A stretch of DNA of 64,000 nucleotides from Stutzerimonas stutzeri. GTDB taxonomy: Bacteria > Pseudomonadota > Gammaproteobacteria > Pseudomonadales > Pseudomonadaceae. Where the stretch lies: positions 124,001 to 188,000 of the forward strand of contig NZ_JAGQFP010000003.1 in NCBI RefSeq assembly GCF_019090095.1, written 5' to 3'. Both the position numbers and the translations under genes were made by a program. The notes under the pieces are model-generated. The model did not search any database, was not told where the DNA came from, and worked only from the letters and a program-made list of their open reading frames with translations. Position 1 is the first letter of the stretch. Each line of letters begins with the position of its first letter. Positions 9,644 through 16,738 of this stretch are shown here, one piece after another.

Positions 9644-10722
9644 ATGGTTCTGGCTTCCTGCTTTTGTGTCGCACACGGATAGCGTAGACAGGTGTAGTAA
9701 CGGGCGTTATGCCGCTTCACGCTGAGACTCGCTGCGGGACCGAAAAGTGCCGTTAATCGTGCGTCTATATTGTGCAGAGCCTGCTGGGTGCCCCGTGGTG
9801 AAAGGGTTTGAGCGTTTTCATCGAAAGGGTTGCTGACCTCCAGATGAAACACGCCATCGGCATAATGCGCCGCCACGCTGATCACCCCGCCATCGATTCG
9901 CGGCTGGATTCCGTGAATAAGCGCATTTTCCAGCAAGGGCTGCAAGGTCAGCTGAGGAATCGGCAGATCATCCGGGACATCTTCGACCTGCCACTCGACC
10001 CGTAGCCGCTCGCCTAGCCGGTACTGCTCGATCGACAAGTAGCGACGCGACAGGTCCAGTTCATCACGCCAGGGCACCAGGCTACCGGGCCGCGCCAGGC
10101 TGGCGCGAAACAGATCGGACAGGTCCAGTACCGCTTGCTCGGCCTTGACCGGGTCGGTCACCACCAGACTGGCGATGCTGTTCAGGCTGTTGAACAGAAA
10201 ATGCGGGCGAATCCGTGCCTGCAGCGACTCGATGCGGGCCTTCAACTCCGCCTGCTCCTGGCGGCGCCACTGGCTCTGCAGATAGAAATAGCGCAGCAGC
10301 AGTCCGGACATGATCAGGCTGATCAGCGCATGTCGCAGATACAGATTGACCTCGCCGACCCGCGTCAGGGGCCCGCCCAGCTGGTAGATATCGGCCACCG
10401 CGGTGCAGGCCAGCGTCAGTCCGACCACCATCGCGCAACACACCAAGCCGGCCAGCCATGGCCGCAGCCGTGCCAGCAGCGGACGCAACTGGCACGTCAG
10501 CCCGGCCGAGAGCAGCATCACCCACTGGACGAACAAGGACGTCAGCGCCAGACGCATCCAGTTGAACCCGGGCTGCATCGGCTCGGCCAAGACCAGTACC
10601 AGCACCAGCAACTCGGCAAGCAGCACCAGACCCAGCAGCGCCTCCGGCTGGCACAACTCCGGCACGAAGAAGTCGTCGGCGGGCGCCACGGGTGATGTGC
10701 GGTTGAGCGTTTCTCTTGGCAT
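9640..10722 (-). CDS. algZ: AlgZ/FimS sensor kinase of LytS type
   Basis: AlgZ (FimS) is the membrane-bound partner of AlgR. The 360-residue protein starts MPRETLNRTSPVAPADDFFV and keeps the DDFFVPELC segment seen at the N-terminus of P. aeruginosa AlgZ. Several hydrophobic helices occupy roughly residues 30-145. The His-kinase domain has the phospho-accepting motif RIRPHFLFNSLNSIASLV and an ATPase domain with QLTLQPLLENALIHG (N box). Typical G boxes are weak, as is usual in this family. I chose the ATG at 10722 by alignment to the known start. A 17-bp palindrome lies 43 bases upstream. Confidence 0.92.
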   Translation of the reverse strand: MPRETLNRTSPVAPADDFFVPELCQPEALLGLVLLAELLVLVLVLAEPMQPGFNWMRLALTSLFVQWVMLLSAGLTCQLRPLLARLRPWLAGLVCCAMVVGLTLACTAVADIYQLGGPLTRVGEVNLYLRHALISLIMSGLLLRYFYLQSQWRRQEQAELKARIESLQARIRPHFLFNSLNSIASLVVTDPVKAEQAVLDLSDLFRASLARPGSLVPWRDELDLSRRYLSIEQYRLGERLRVEWQVEDVPDDLPIPQLTLQPLLENALIHGIQPRIDGGVISVAAHYADGVFHLEVSNPFDENAQTLSPRGTQQALHNIDARLTALFGPAASLSVKRHNARYYTCLRYPCATQKQEARTI

Positions 10723-11083
10723 GGTTCGACTGGCGCGCCCCCGATGGATGACCGGATACATTCAGGCGCACGCGATGCGCCTAAAGCCGCCAGTCTATCG
10801 GTTCCACGTCGGCCCGAGATGAGCATTGCTCGCCACTTCGACGCCCATCTGCGCAAAGGCGCGTTTCGACGCTGGTCGTCCTGATGGCAGACCGACTCCG
10901 AACCAAGCCGAGCATCCGAGAGGCGCGACAACGAGCGCGGCCAGCCGAGAGATAACCGCCCTTGTCGTCGTTGAGTGCGGACATGCCCGGATGGCGACAG
11001 ACCTCGTGCAGGGGCGCGGACGGCGGACGCAAGCCTGTTATTATCCGCGTTTCCATGTCCATCCGATTTCTGCGAGCGCATTC
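10723..11083. other. Divergent algZ-argH intergenic region with a short palindrome
   Basis: This 361-base gap holds the promoters of algZ (leftward) and argH (rightward). I see one clear element, GGCGCA-CGCGA-TGCGCC at 10765-10781, a perfect 6+6 palindrome with a 5-base spacer close to algZ; it could be an operator. A TTATTAT stretch at about 11039 is a plausible -10 for argH without a good -35. No convincing small gene is visible. Confidence 0.4.
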
Positions 11084-12478
11084 ATGAGCACCGACAAGAC
11101 CAACCAGTCCTGGGGCGGCCGTTTCAGCGAGCCCGTCGACGCCTTCGTCGCCCGATTCACCGCCTCCGTCGAGTTCGACAAGCGCCTCTACCGCCACGAC
11201 ATCATGGGCTCGATTGCCCACGCCACCATGCTGGAAAAGGCCGGCGTGCTGAGCGCCGATGAGCGCGACCAGATTATCGCCAACCTGAAGGACATCCAGA
11301 GCGAAATCGAGGCCGGCACCTTCGACTGGCGCGTCGATCTGGAAGATGTGCACATGAACATCGAGGCGCGTCTGACCGACCGCATCGGCGTGACCGGCAA
11401 GAAGTTGCACACCGGCCGCTCGCGCAACGACCAGGTGGCCACCGACATCCGCCTGTGGCTGCGCGACGAGATCGACACCATCCTCGGCGAAATTACCCGT
11501 CTGCAGCAGGGCCTGCTGGGTCTCGCCGAGGCCGAAGCCGACACCATCATGCCCGGCTTCACCCACCTGCAAACTGCCCAGCCCGTGACCTTCGGTCATC
11601 ACCTCCTGGCCTGGTTCGAGATGCTCAGCCGCGACTACGAGCGCCTGGTCGACTGCCGCAAGCGCACCAACCGCATGCCGCTGGGCTCGGCCGCGCTGGC
11701 CGGCACGACTTACCCAATCCAGCGGGAAATCACTTGCGAATTGTTGGGTTTCGAAGCGATCTCCGGCAACTCGCTGGACGGCGTTTCGGATCGCGACTTT
11801 GCTATCGAATTCTGCGCCGCCGCCTCGGTGGCAATGATGCACCTGTCGCGCTTCTCCGAAGAGCTGGTGCTCTGGACCAGCGCGCAGTTCCAGTTCATCG
11901 ACTTGCCGGACCGCTTCTGCACCGGCTCCTCGATCATGCCGCAAAAGAAGAACCCGGACGTGCCGGAACTGGTGCGCGGCAAGACCGGCCGCGTGTTCGG
12001 CGCCCTGAGCGGCCTGCTGGTGCTGATGAAAGGCCAGCCACTGGCTTACAACAAGGACAACCAGGAAGACAAGGAGCCGCTGTTCGACGCCGCCGACACC
12101 CTGCGCGACTCGCTGCGCGCCTTTGCCGACATGGTCCCCGCCATCAAGCCCAAGCGCGAAATCATGCGCGAAGCGGCGCTGCGCGGCTTCTCCACGGCGA
12201 CCGATCTGGCTGACTACCTGGTACGCAAGGGCCTGCCGTTCCGCGACTGCCACGAAATCGTCGGCCATGCGGTGAAGTACGGCGTGCAGACCGGCAAGGA
12301 CCTGGCCGAGATGAGCCTCGACGAGCTGCGCCAGTTCAGCGACCAGATCGGCGACGATGTCTTCGCCGTGCTGACCCTGGAAGGTTCGGTGAACGCCCGC
12401 GACCACATCGGCGGCACCGCTCCGGCGCAGGTACGCGCAGCTGTCCAGCGTGGGCGCGAGCTGCTGGCCCAGCGCTGA
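11084..12478 (+). CDS. argH: Argininosuccinate lyase
   Basis: ArgH cleaves argininosuccinate to arginine and fumarate, the last step of arginine synthesis. The 464-residue protein shows the fumarase/aspartase superfamily signature [20 protein letters not shown] around residue 285, [16 protein letters not shown], and the catalytic-His region [18 protein letters not shown]. It begins [19 protein letters not shown], the usual start. It sits divergent from algZ, as in P. aeruginosa, and is followed by a large inverted repeat before the next gene. Nothing suggests degradation. Confidence 0.97.
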   Translation: MSTDKTNQSWGGRFSEPVDAFVARFTASVEFDKRLYRHDIMGSIAHATMLEKAGVLSADERDQIIANLKDIQSEIEAGTFDWRVDLEDVHMNIEARLTDRIGVTGKKLHTGRSRNDQVATDIRLWLRDEIDTILGEITRLQQGLLGLAEAEADTIMPGFTHLQTAQPVTFGHHLLAWFEMLSRDYERLVDCRKRTNRMPLGSAALAGTTYPIQREITCELLGFEAISGNSLDGVSDRDFAIEFCAAASVAMMHLSRFSEELVLWTSAQFQFIDLPDRFCTGSSIMPQKKNPDVPELVRGKTGRVFGALSGLLVLMKGQPLAYNKDNQEDKEPLFDAADTLRDSLRAFADMVPAIKPKREIMREAALRGFSTATDLADYLVRKGLPFRDCHEIVGHAVKYGVQTGKDLAEMSLDELRQFSDQIGDDVFAVLTLEGSVNARDHIGGTAPAQVRAAVQRGRELLAQR

Positions 12479-12500
12479 CACCGTTTCGTCATCCGATCGT

Positions 12501-12562
12501 GTGGGAGCGGTCTCGACCGCGAAGGCGTGCAGAAACCTGTTCGCGGTCAAGACCGCTCCCAC
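12501..12562. repeat. Large imperfect palindrome of Pseudomonas REP type
   Basis: The left arm (12501-12523, starting GTGGGAGCGGTCT) and the right arm (12540-12562, ending AGACCGCTCCCAC) pair over 23 positions with one mismatch around a 16-base loop. Such GTGGGAGCGG hairpins are widespread extragenic repeats in Pseudomonas. It lies between argH and the acetyltransferase gene and may also stop argH transcripts. The GTGGGAGC core recurs in the 38-kb repeat array. Confidence 0.8.
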
Positions 12563-12605
12563 TACGGCACTGACACCACACCGGCGACCTCTTTTCGGAG
12601 CCATC

Positions 12606-13085
12606 ATGTCCCTGAACATCCGTCCCGCCACCCGCGACGACGCCGCGCTGATCCTGCGCTTCATCACTGATCTGGCGATCTACGAAAAGGCCGAGCACGA
12701 GGTAAAAACCGACGTTGCCGGCATCGAGAACAGCCTGTTCGCAGACGGCAGCACGGCCCATGGCCTGATCTGCGAGCGTGACGGCGAGCCCATCGGCTAC
12801 GCCGTGTATTTCTTCAACTACTCGACCTGGCTGGGCAAGCACGGCCTCTATCTGGAAGACCTCTACGTCACGCCGCAGCAGCGTGGCATCGGCGCCGGCA
12901 AGGCACTGTTGCGGCATCTGGCGCAACTGGCAGTGGCACGCGGCTGCGGGCGCTTCGAATGGTCGGTGCTGGACTGGAACCAGCCAGCCATCGACTTCTA
13001 TGAGTCGATAGGCGCCAGACCACAGCACGAGTGGATCGGCTACCGCTTGACCGGCGACGCCCTGACGGCGTTCGCAGCGGGCTGA
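12606..13085 (+). CDS. GNAT family N-acetyltransferase
   Basis: A 159-residue single-domain acetyltransferase. The acetyl-CoA pyrophosphate loop is visible as QQRGIGAGKALL (R/Q-x-x-G-x-G/A) after the beta-4 segment LYLEDLYVTP; FEWSVLDWNQPAIDFYESIG is the typical C-terminal region. The pattern (FFNYSTWLGKHGLYLEDLYV) resembles the diamine/thialysine acetyltransferase group, so a polyamine or lysine-analogue substrate is plausible but not shown. The ATG at 12606 has GGAG upstream. The nnrS gene begins 12 bases after its stop, so the two may be co-transcribed. Confidence 0.85.
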   Translation: MSLNIRPATRDDAALILRFITDLAIYEKAEHEVKTDVAGIENSLFADGSTAHGLICERDGEPIGYAVYFFNYSTWLGKHGLYLEDLYVTPQQRGIGAGKALLRHLAQLAVARGCGRFEWSVLDWNQPAIDFYESIGARPQHEWIGYRLTGDALTAFAAG

Positions 13086-13097
13086 TCCCGCACGCGC

Positions 13098-14273
13098 ATG
13101 GCTGTCCGGAAATCGGTCGAAACAGAGCGGCCACGCGCGCCCCGCCTGCCCTTTGCCAATGCCTGGTTCTTTCCGGCGGCCGCGCTTTATGCGACGCTGA
13201 TCCTGCCGCTCTCGGTGTTGACGCTGCTCGGCCTGATACCCGCGCTGCCCGGCCTGGCCGCGCCTGCTGGTCATGCGCACGAAATGCTCTTCGGCTTCGC
13301 TCTGGCGGTAGTTGCCGGTTACCTGCTCGGGCCGCAGCCGCCGCGACGCACCCTCTGCCTGCTCGGCTGCTGGGCACTGGCACGCGCAAGCTATCTGTTC
13401 TGGCCGGACTCCTGGCTGGCGCTGGCGAGTGCCACCGCCTTTGCCGCGGGTCTTGCCTGGACGGTGCTGCCGCGCTTTCTCGGCGCCGCGAAGAAATGGC
13501 GCAATCAAATGGTCGCTCCGGTGGTCGCCGGACTGAGCCTGGTCAGCGTCATCGCCAGCAGCGGTATCGGGCGCCACGTCGACCAGTTGATGCTCGCCGA
13601 GGCGCTGTTGCTGCTCGCCACGCTGATGTTCTTCATGGGTGGACGGATCATCGCGCCGGCCATCGCCGGGTACGCGCAAGGCCGGGGCTGGCGGCTCGAT
13701 GCGCGGGTGCAGCCGGCTGTCGAAGGCGCAGGACTGGTGCTGCTGGGGCTCGCCTTGCTGTTGAACCTGCTGCCCTGGCCACTCACCCGGCAGCTGACCG
13801 GGGCCGTGCTGGTCGCGACGGCCGTACTCACGACCATACGCCTGCTGCGCTGGCAGCCCTGGCGCTGCACTCGCCCGGATCTGCTGGCATTGCTGCTCGG
13901 CTACGCCTGGCTCGCCATCGGTCTGCTGCTACTCGGCCTCGGCGTGCTGCTGCCGGGCTTGCCGGCGAGCGCAACGCTGCATGCGCTGACCGTCGGCGCG
14001 CTGGGCAGCCTGACCTTCGCGGTCATGGCTCGCACGCAGCTGGTCTACCGATTTCGCGACGCAGCCGCTCAGCCCTGGATACAAGCCGTGGCGCCGCTGA
14101 TCAGCCTGGCGGCCCTGACGCGTGTGCTGCCCGCCCTGCTGGGCCAGCCGCGACCGGCCTGGCTGCTGGTCGCCGCTGGCTGCTGGTCGCTGGCCTTCCT
14201 GGCGCTGGCTGTGCTGCTCTGGCGCTGCCGGGGTGCACACGCGAACAGCCCGCGCGGCGGCACCCACCGCTAG
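13098..14273 (+). CDS. nnrS: NnrS family membrane protein
   Basis: NnrS proteins are multi-pass, heme- and copper-containing membrane proteins found in denitrifiers and linked to nitric oxide tolerance. The 391-residue sequence has about twelve hydrophobic helices and the conserved GHAHEMLFGFALAVVAGYL segment (His-rich, near residues 57-75), followed by a central FFMGGRIIAP segment and a late TLHALTVGALGSLTFAVMAR stretch, all typical of the family. A denitrifying pseudomonad fits. No FNR/Anr-type box was recognised in the short gap upstream; transcription probably comes from the acetyltransferase side. Confidence 0.9.
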   Translation: MAVRKSVETERPRAPRLPFANAWFFPAAALYATLILPLSVLTLLGLIPALPGLAAPAGHAHEMLFGFALAVVAGYLLGPQPPRRTLCLLGCWALARASYLFWPDSWLALASATAFAAGLAWTVLPRFLGAAKKWRNQMVAPVVAGLSLVSVIASSGIGRHVDQLMLAEALLLLATLMFFMGGRIIAPAIAGYAQGRGWRLDARVQPAVEGAGLVLLGLALLLNLLPWPLTRQLTGAVLVATAVLTTIRLLRWQPWRCTRPDLLALLLGYAWLAIGLLLLGLGVLLPGLPASATLHALTVGALGSLTFAVMARTQLVYRFRDAAAQPWIQAVAPLISLAALTRVLPALLGQPRPAWLLVAAGCWSLAFLALAVLLWRCRGAHANSPRGGTHR

Positions 14274-14357
14274 GTTCCGACCGGAACTCTCGGGCATTGC
14301 GCTTGACCTACATGCAACGACGGCTCGTTGATGGCCGCCGCACTCGCCGAGCCCCGC

Positions 14358-14885
14358 ATGCCCGATCTCAAGACACTGCTGCTGAATCAGGACACCCAGG
14401 GTGCCGAAGTCTTCGACTCGCCCAAGGAACGCCTGAACTTCTATCGATCGGAAATCCACTTCGAATCGACGCTGCTGGCCAGCCGTACCAGCGGCTACCT
14501 GTCGTCCCAGTCGTTTCTGATCATCGCGTTCGCCTCCTCGATGGCCAATACCAACCAGGAGTGGGGCAGCCTGTTTCGGCTGGTGGTGCCGACCGTGCTG
14601 GCCATGCTCGGGCTGATCACCTCGCTGCATGCGATACCGGGCATCCGCGCCAGCTACGACGTGATCGAGCGCTGGCATCAGAAACAGGCCGAACTGCTGC
14701 AGACGGAAGGCCAGGTCGGCCTGCTGCCCAACCGCGACTCGGCACTGTTCGGCGAGGGCAATAGCCCGGCCGGCGGCAAGCGCTACAAACGCACCCTGAT
14801 GTTCTCCCTGCGCACCCCGGTCATCTTCGGCAGCGTCTGGACATTGCTCGGTGTGTTTTGCGTGGTGCTCTATTTCTTCGGCTGA
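14358..14885 (+). CDS. Conserved hypothetical membrane protein, three predicted spans
   Basis: I do not recognise the family. The 175-residue protein starts MPDLKTLLLNQDTQGAEVFD. It has hydrophobic segments near residues 48-68 (SSQSFLIIAFASSM), 78-100 (LVVPTVLAMLGLITSLHAI) and 150-175 (VIFGSVWTLLGVFCVVLYFF) and a charged loop between the second and third. A TTG/ATG start 27-30 bases further upstream is also open; neither has a clear ribosome-binding site. Its stop abuts the corA stop on the other strand with no gap. It may share a transcript with nnrS. Confidence 0.65.
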   Translation: MPDLKTLLLNQDTQGAEVFDSPKERLNFYRSEIHFESTLLASRTSGYLSSQSFLIIAFASSMANTNQEWGSLFRLVVPTVLAMLGLITSLHAIPGIRASYDVIERWHQKQAELLQTEGQVGLLPNRDSALFGEGNSPAGGKRYKRTLMFSLRTPVIFGSVWTLLGVFCVVLYFFG

Positions 14886-15851
14886 TCAGAGCCAGTCGCG
14901 AAACTTGAACCAGGCGTAGGGAATGATCGCCGACACCACCATCATGCCCAGCGCCATCGGATAGCCGAACGGCCAGCCGAGCTCCGGCATGTGCTCGAAG
15001 TTCATGCCATACACCGTGCCCACCAACGTCGGCGGCAGAAACAGCACCGCGGCGATGGAGAACACCTTGATAATGGCGTTCTGCTCGATGTTGATCAGCC
15101 CCAGGGTGGCATCGAGCAGGAAGGCAATGTCGCCGAGCAGTCGCGCCTGATGCTCGCCCAGCGACCGCACGTCGCGCTCCAGCGCTTTGAGCAGGCCCTT
15201 GGCGACACCCTGCTTGGGTTCGCCGGCATGCAACCGGTAGAAGGCGATCAACCGGTTCGCGCTGAACAGGCTTTCGCCCAGCTGCGACAGCAGCGAGCGG
15301 TGCTGGCCGAGGCGCTGAATGATCTGTTGCAGATCCGTGCGCTGTTCCTTGCGCTGATCGAAGATGCAGCGTGAAACCGTCTGCAGTTCGACCTGAACGC
15401 TTTCCAGCACGTCGGCGATGCGATCGACCACCGCGTCGGCCAACGCAAGGAAGACCTGGTGGCTGGTCGCGTAGGCCGATGGCTGGCGCAGGCGCTTGGC
15501 CTCGAACTGGCGAAAGGCGCTGAGCTCGCTGTAGCGCACCGTCACCAGACGGCGCTTGGTCAGAACGAAGGTCACCTCCGCGTTTTCCGGACGTCGATCG
15601 GCGATGCCCATCACCACGGTGGTGGTCATGAAAATCGCCCCGTCCTCGTCATAGAAGCGCGAGGAATCCTCGATCTCCGCCAATTCCTCACGGGTCGGGA
15701 TATCCACGCCAAGCGCCGCTTCGATAAAGCGTTCTTCCTGCAGATCGGGCGACAGCAGGTCGACCCATAGCACGTTTTCCGGCAAGGCCTGCGAGGTCTG
15801 CCCAACGCGCCGCACCAACAGGCCATCTTCAAGGCAATACAGAGTGATCAT
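14886..15851 (-). CDS. corA: CorA family magnesium/cobalt transporter
   Basis: CorA forms a pentameric inner-membrane channel for Mg2+, Co2+ and Ni2+. The 321-residue protein has a long cytoplasmic alpha/beta and helical domain, then two C-terminal membrane helices. The selectivity motif is intact (TVYGMNFEHMPEL, GMN near residue 280). I used the ATG at 15851 (MITLYCLEDGLLVRR); the longer reading adds a non-homologous stretch. The gene converges exactly on the preceding hypothetical protein. It matches the corA placement upstream of cyaA in P. aeruginosa. Confidence 0.93.
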   Translation of the reverse strand: MITLYCLEDGLLVRRVGQTSQALPENVLWVDLLSPDLQEERFIEAALGVDIPTREELAEIEDSSRFYDEDGAIFMTTTVVMGIADRRPENAEVTFVLTKRRLVTVRYSELSAFRQFEAKRLRQPSAYATSHQVFLALADAVVDRIADVLESVQVELQTVSRCIFDQRKEQRTDLQQIIQRLGQHRSLLSQLGESLFSANRLIAFYRLHAGEPKQGVAKGLLKALERDVRSLGEHQARLLGDIAFLLDATLGLINIEQNAIIKVFSIAAVLFLPPTLVGTVYGMNFEHMPELGWPFGYPMALGMMVVSAIIPYAWFKFRDWL

Positions 15852-15992
15852 TGCTGTCGTCGTGCTCTCGATAGTCCATAGTAGAAATAGAAACCGCCCC
15901 GAGCGAAGCGTTCGCACAAGCGTCCCTGCTGGCGCCAGCTTGCCGGGACCCGGCAAAACAGACCCTCAAGTCTTTCCTGACGAGAATCACAC

Positions 15993-16262
15993 ATGAACGA
16001 CACCATTTCCGAAGACGACGAGACGTTCGCCGAAGAAACCCTGATACAGGCCATCGAAAACCAGCTGGAGGCCGGCGACCCCGCCGCCGCCCAGGCCACG
16101 TTGAACAAGCTGACGCTGGTCGGCTACGAGCGCGATGAAATCGTCAAGTTGATGGCCCTGGTGCTGGCTGAAGAGATTCGCCAGATGCTCGAGGAGGATC
16201 GCCCCTTCGACAGCGAACGGTACGAAGCGATGCTGCGCAACCTCCCCGAGCTACCGCAATAG
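15993..16262 (+). CDS. Small acidic conserved protein of unknown function
   Basis: An 89-residue acidic protein, MNDTISEDDETFAEETLIQA to the end. It has no membrane segment or signal peptide, and is mostly helical with many Glu/Asp. Similar short proteins occur at this location next to corA/cyaA in pseudomonads (recalled synteny), but no function is known to me. It is divergent from corA and precedes another small gene on the same strand by 76 bases. Confidence 0.7.
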   Translation: MNDTISEDDETFAEETLIQAIENQLEAGDPAAAQATLNKLTLVGYERDEIVKLMALVLAEEIRQMLEEDRPFDSERYEAMLRNLPELPQ

Positions 16263-16338
16263 CCTTGGGGCAAGCAGGCTTGCGCGCAGCATCTACACTT
16301 CGCAGACAGGGCCAAGGCCCACCATCCGAGGAGCAGAC

Positions 16339-16584
16339 ATGTCATACACCCCAGAACTGGTCGCCGAGCTGGAAATCCTCAGCCTGTTCAGCCTCGATAA
16401 CGCCCTGGAAGGCTTGAAAGTACACAAGGATGCCGGCCAGGCAGCCGTCGCCGCCGCGCAGCGCTTGTACGCCAAGGGCCTGACCAGCCAACCCGACGGT
16501 GGCTACCTGACCAGCCTCGGCCGCGACGCTGCCGAGCATGCCCAAGGCCTGCTGACCATTCTTTCGGAAACGGTGCCGGCCTGA
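16339..16584 (+). CDS. TIGR02647 family protein
   Basis: An 81-residue conserved protein starting MSYTPELVAELEILSLFSLD, which fits TIGR02647, a family restricted to Pseudomonas-like bacteria with no known role. An AGGAG ribosome-binding site supports the ATG. Soluble, helical, without cofactor motifs. A possible terminator follows before cyaA. Confidence 0.8.
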   Translation: MSYTPELVAELEILSLFSLDNALEGLKVHKDAGQAAVAAAQRLYAKGLTSQPDGGYLTSLGRDAAEHAQGLLTILSETVPA

Positions 16585-16610
16585 TACGACGCACCGCCGC
16601 GCCCGAGAAC

Positions 16611-16652
16611 GCAGCTGCACGGTCCGCCGACGGCAGCTGCCTGCGGTTTTTT
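16611..16652 (+). terminator. Possible terminator after the TIGR02647 gene
   Basis: Two copies of GCAGCTGC (16611-16618, 16633-16640) can pair across a 14-base loop; the second is followed by CTGCGG and a TTTTTT run. It sits 3' of a small gene and 5' of cyaA, as expected for a rho-independent stop. The stem is not perfectly placed against the T-run. Confidence 0.45.
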
Positions 16653-16738
16653 GCTTCCGGCCTATGCCATGTTATTTTCCACTTCGCTGCCTCGATCACC
16701 AGGGCGGACACCCTACCGTTTGCCTGTGAAATGCCTGA

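Noticed and set aside
10781..12667. 628-codon open frame opposite argH
   Set aside because: Antisense of a strongly conserved enzyme, no recognisable domain, and no ribosome-binding site.
13031..14764. 577-codon plus-strand frame over nnrS
   Set aside because: Out-of-frame shadow of nnrS with Arg/Ala/Gly bias; NnrS itself has clear family motifs.
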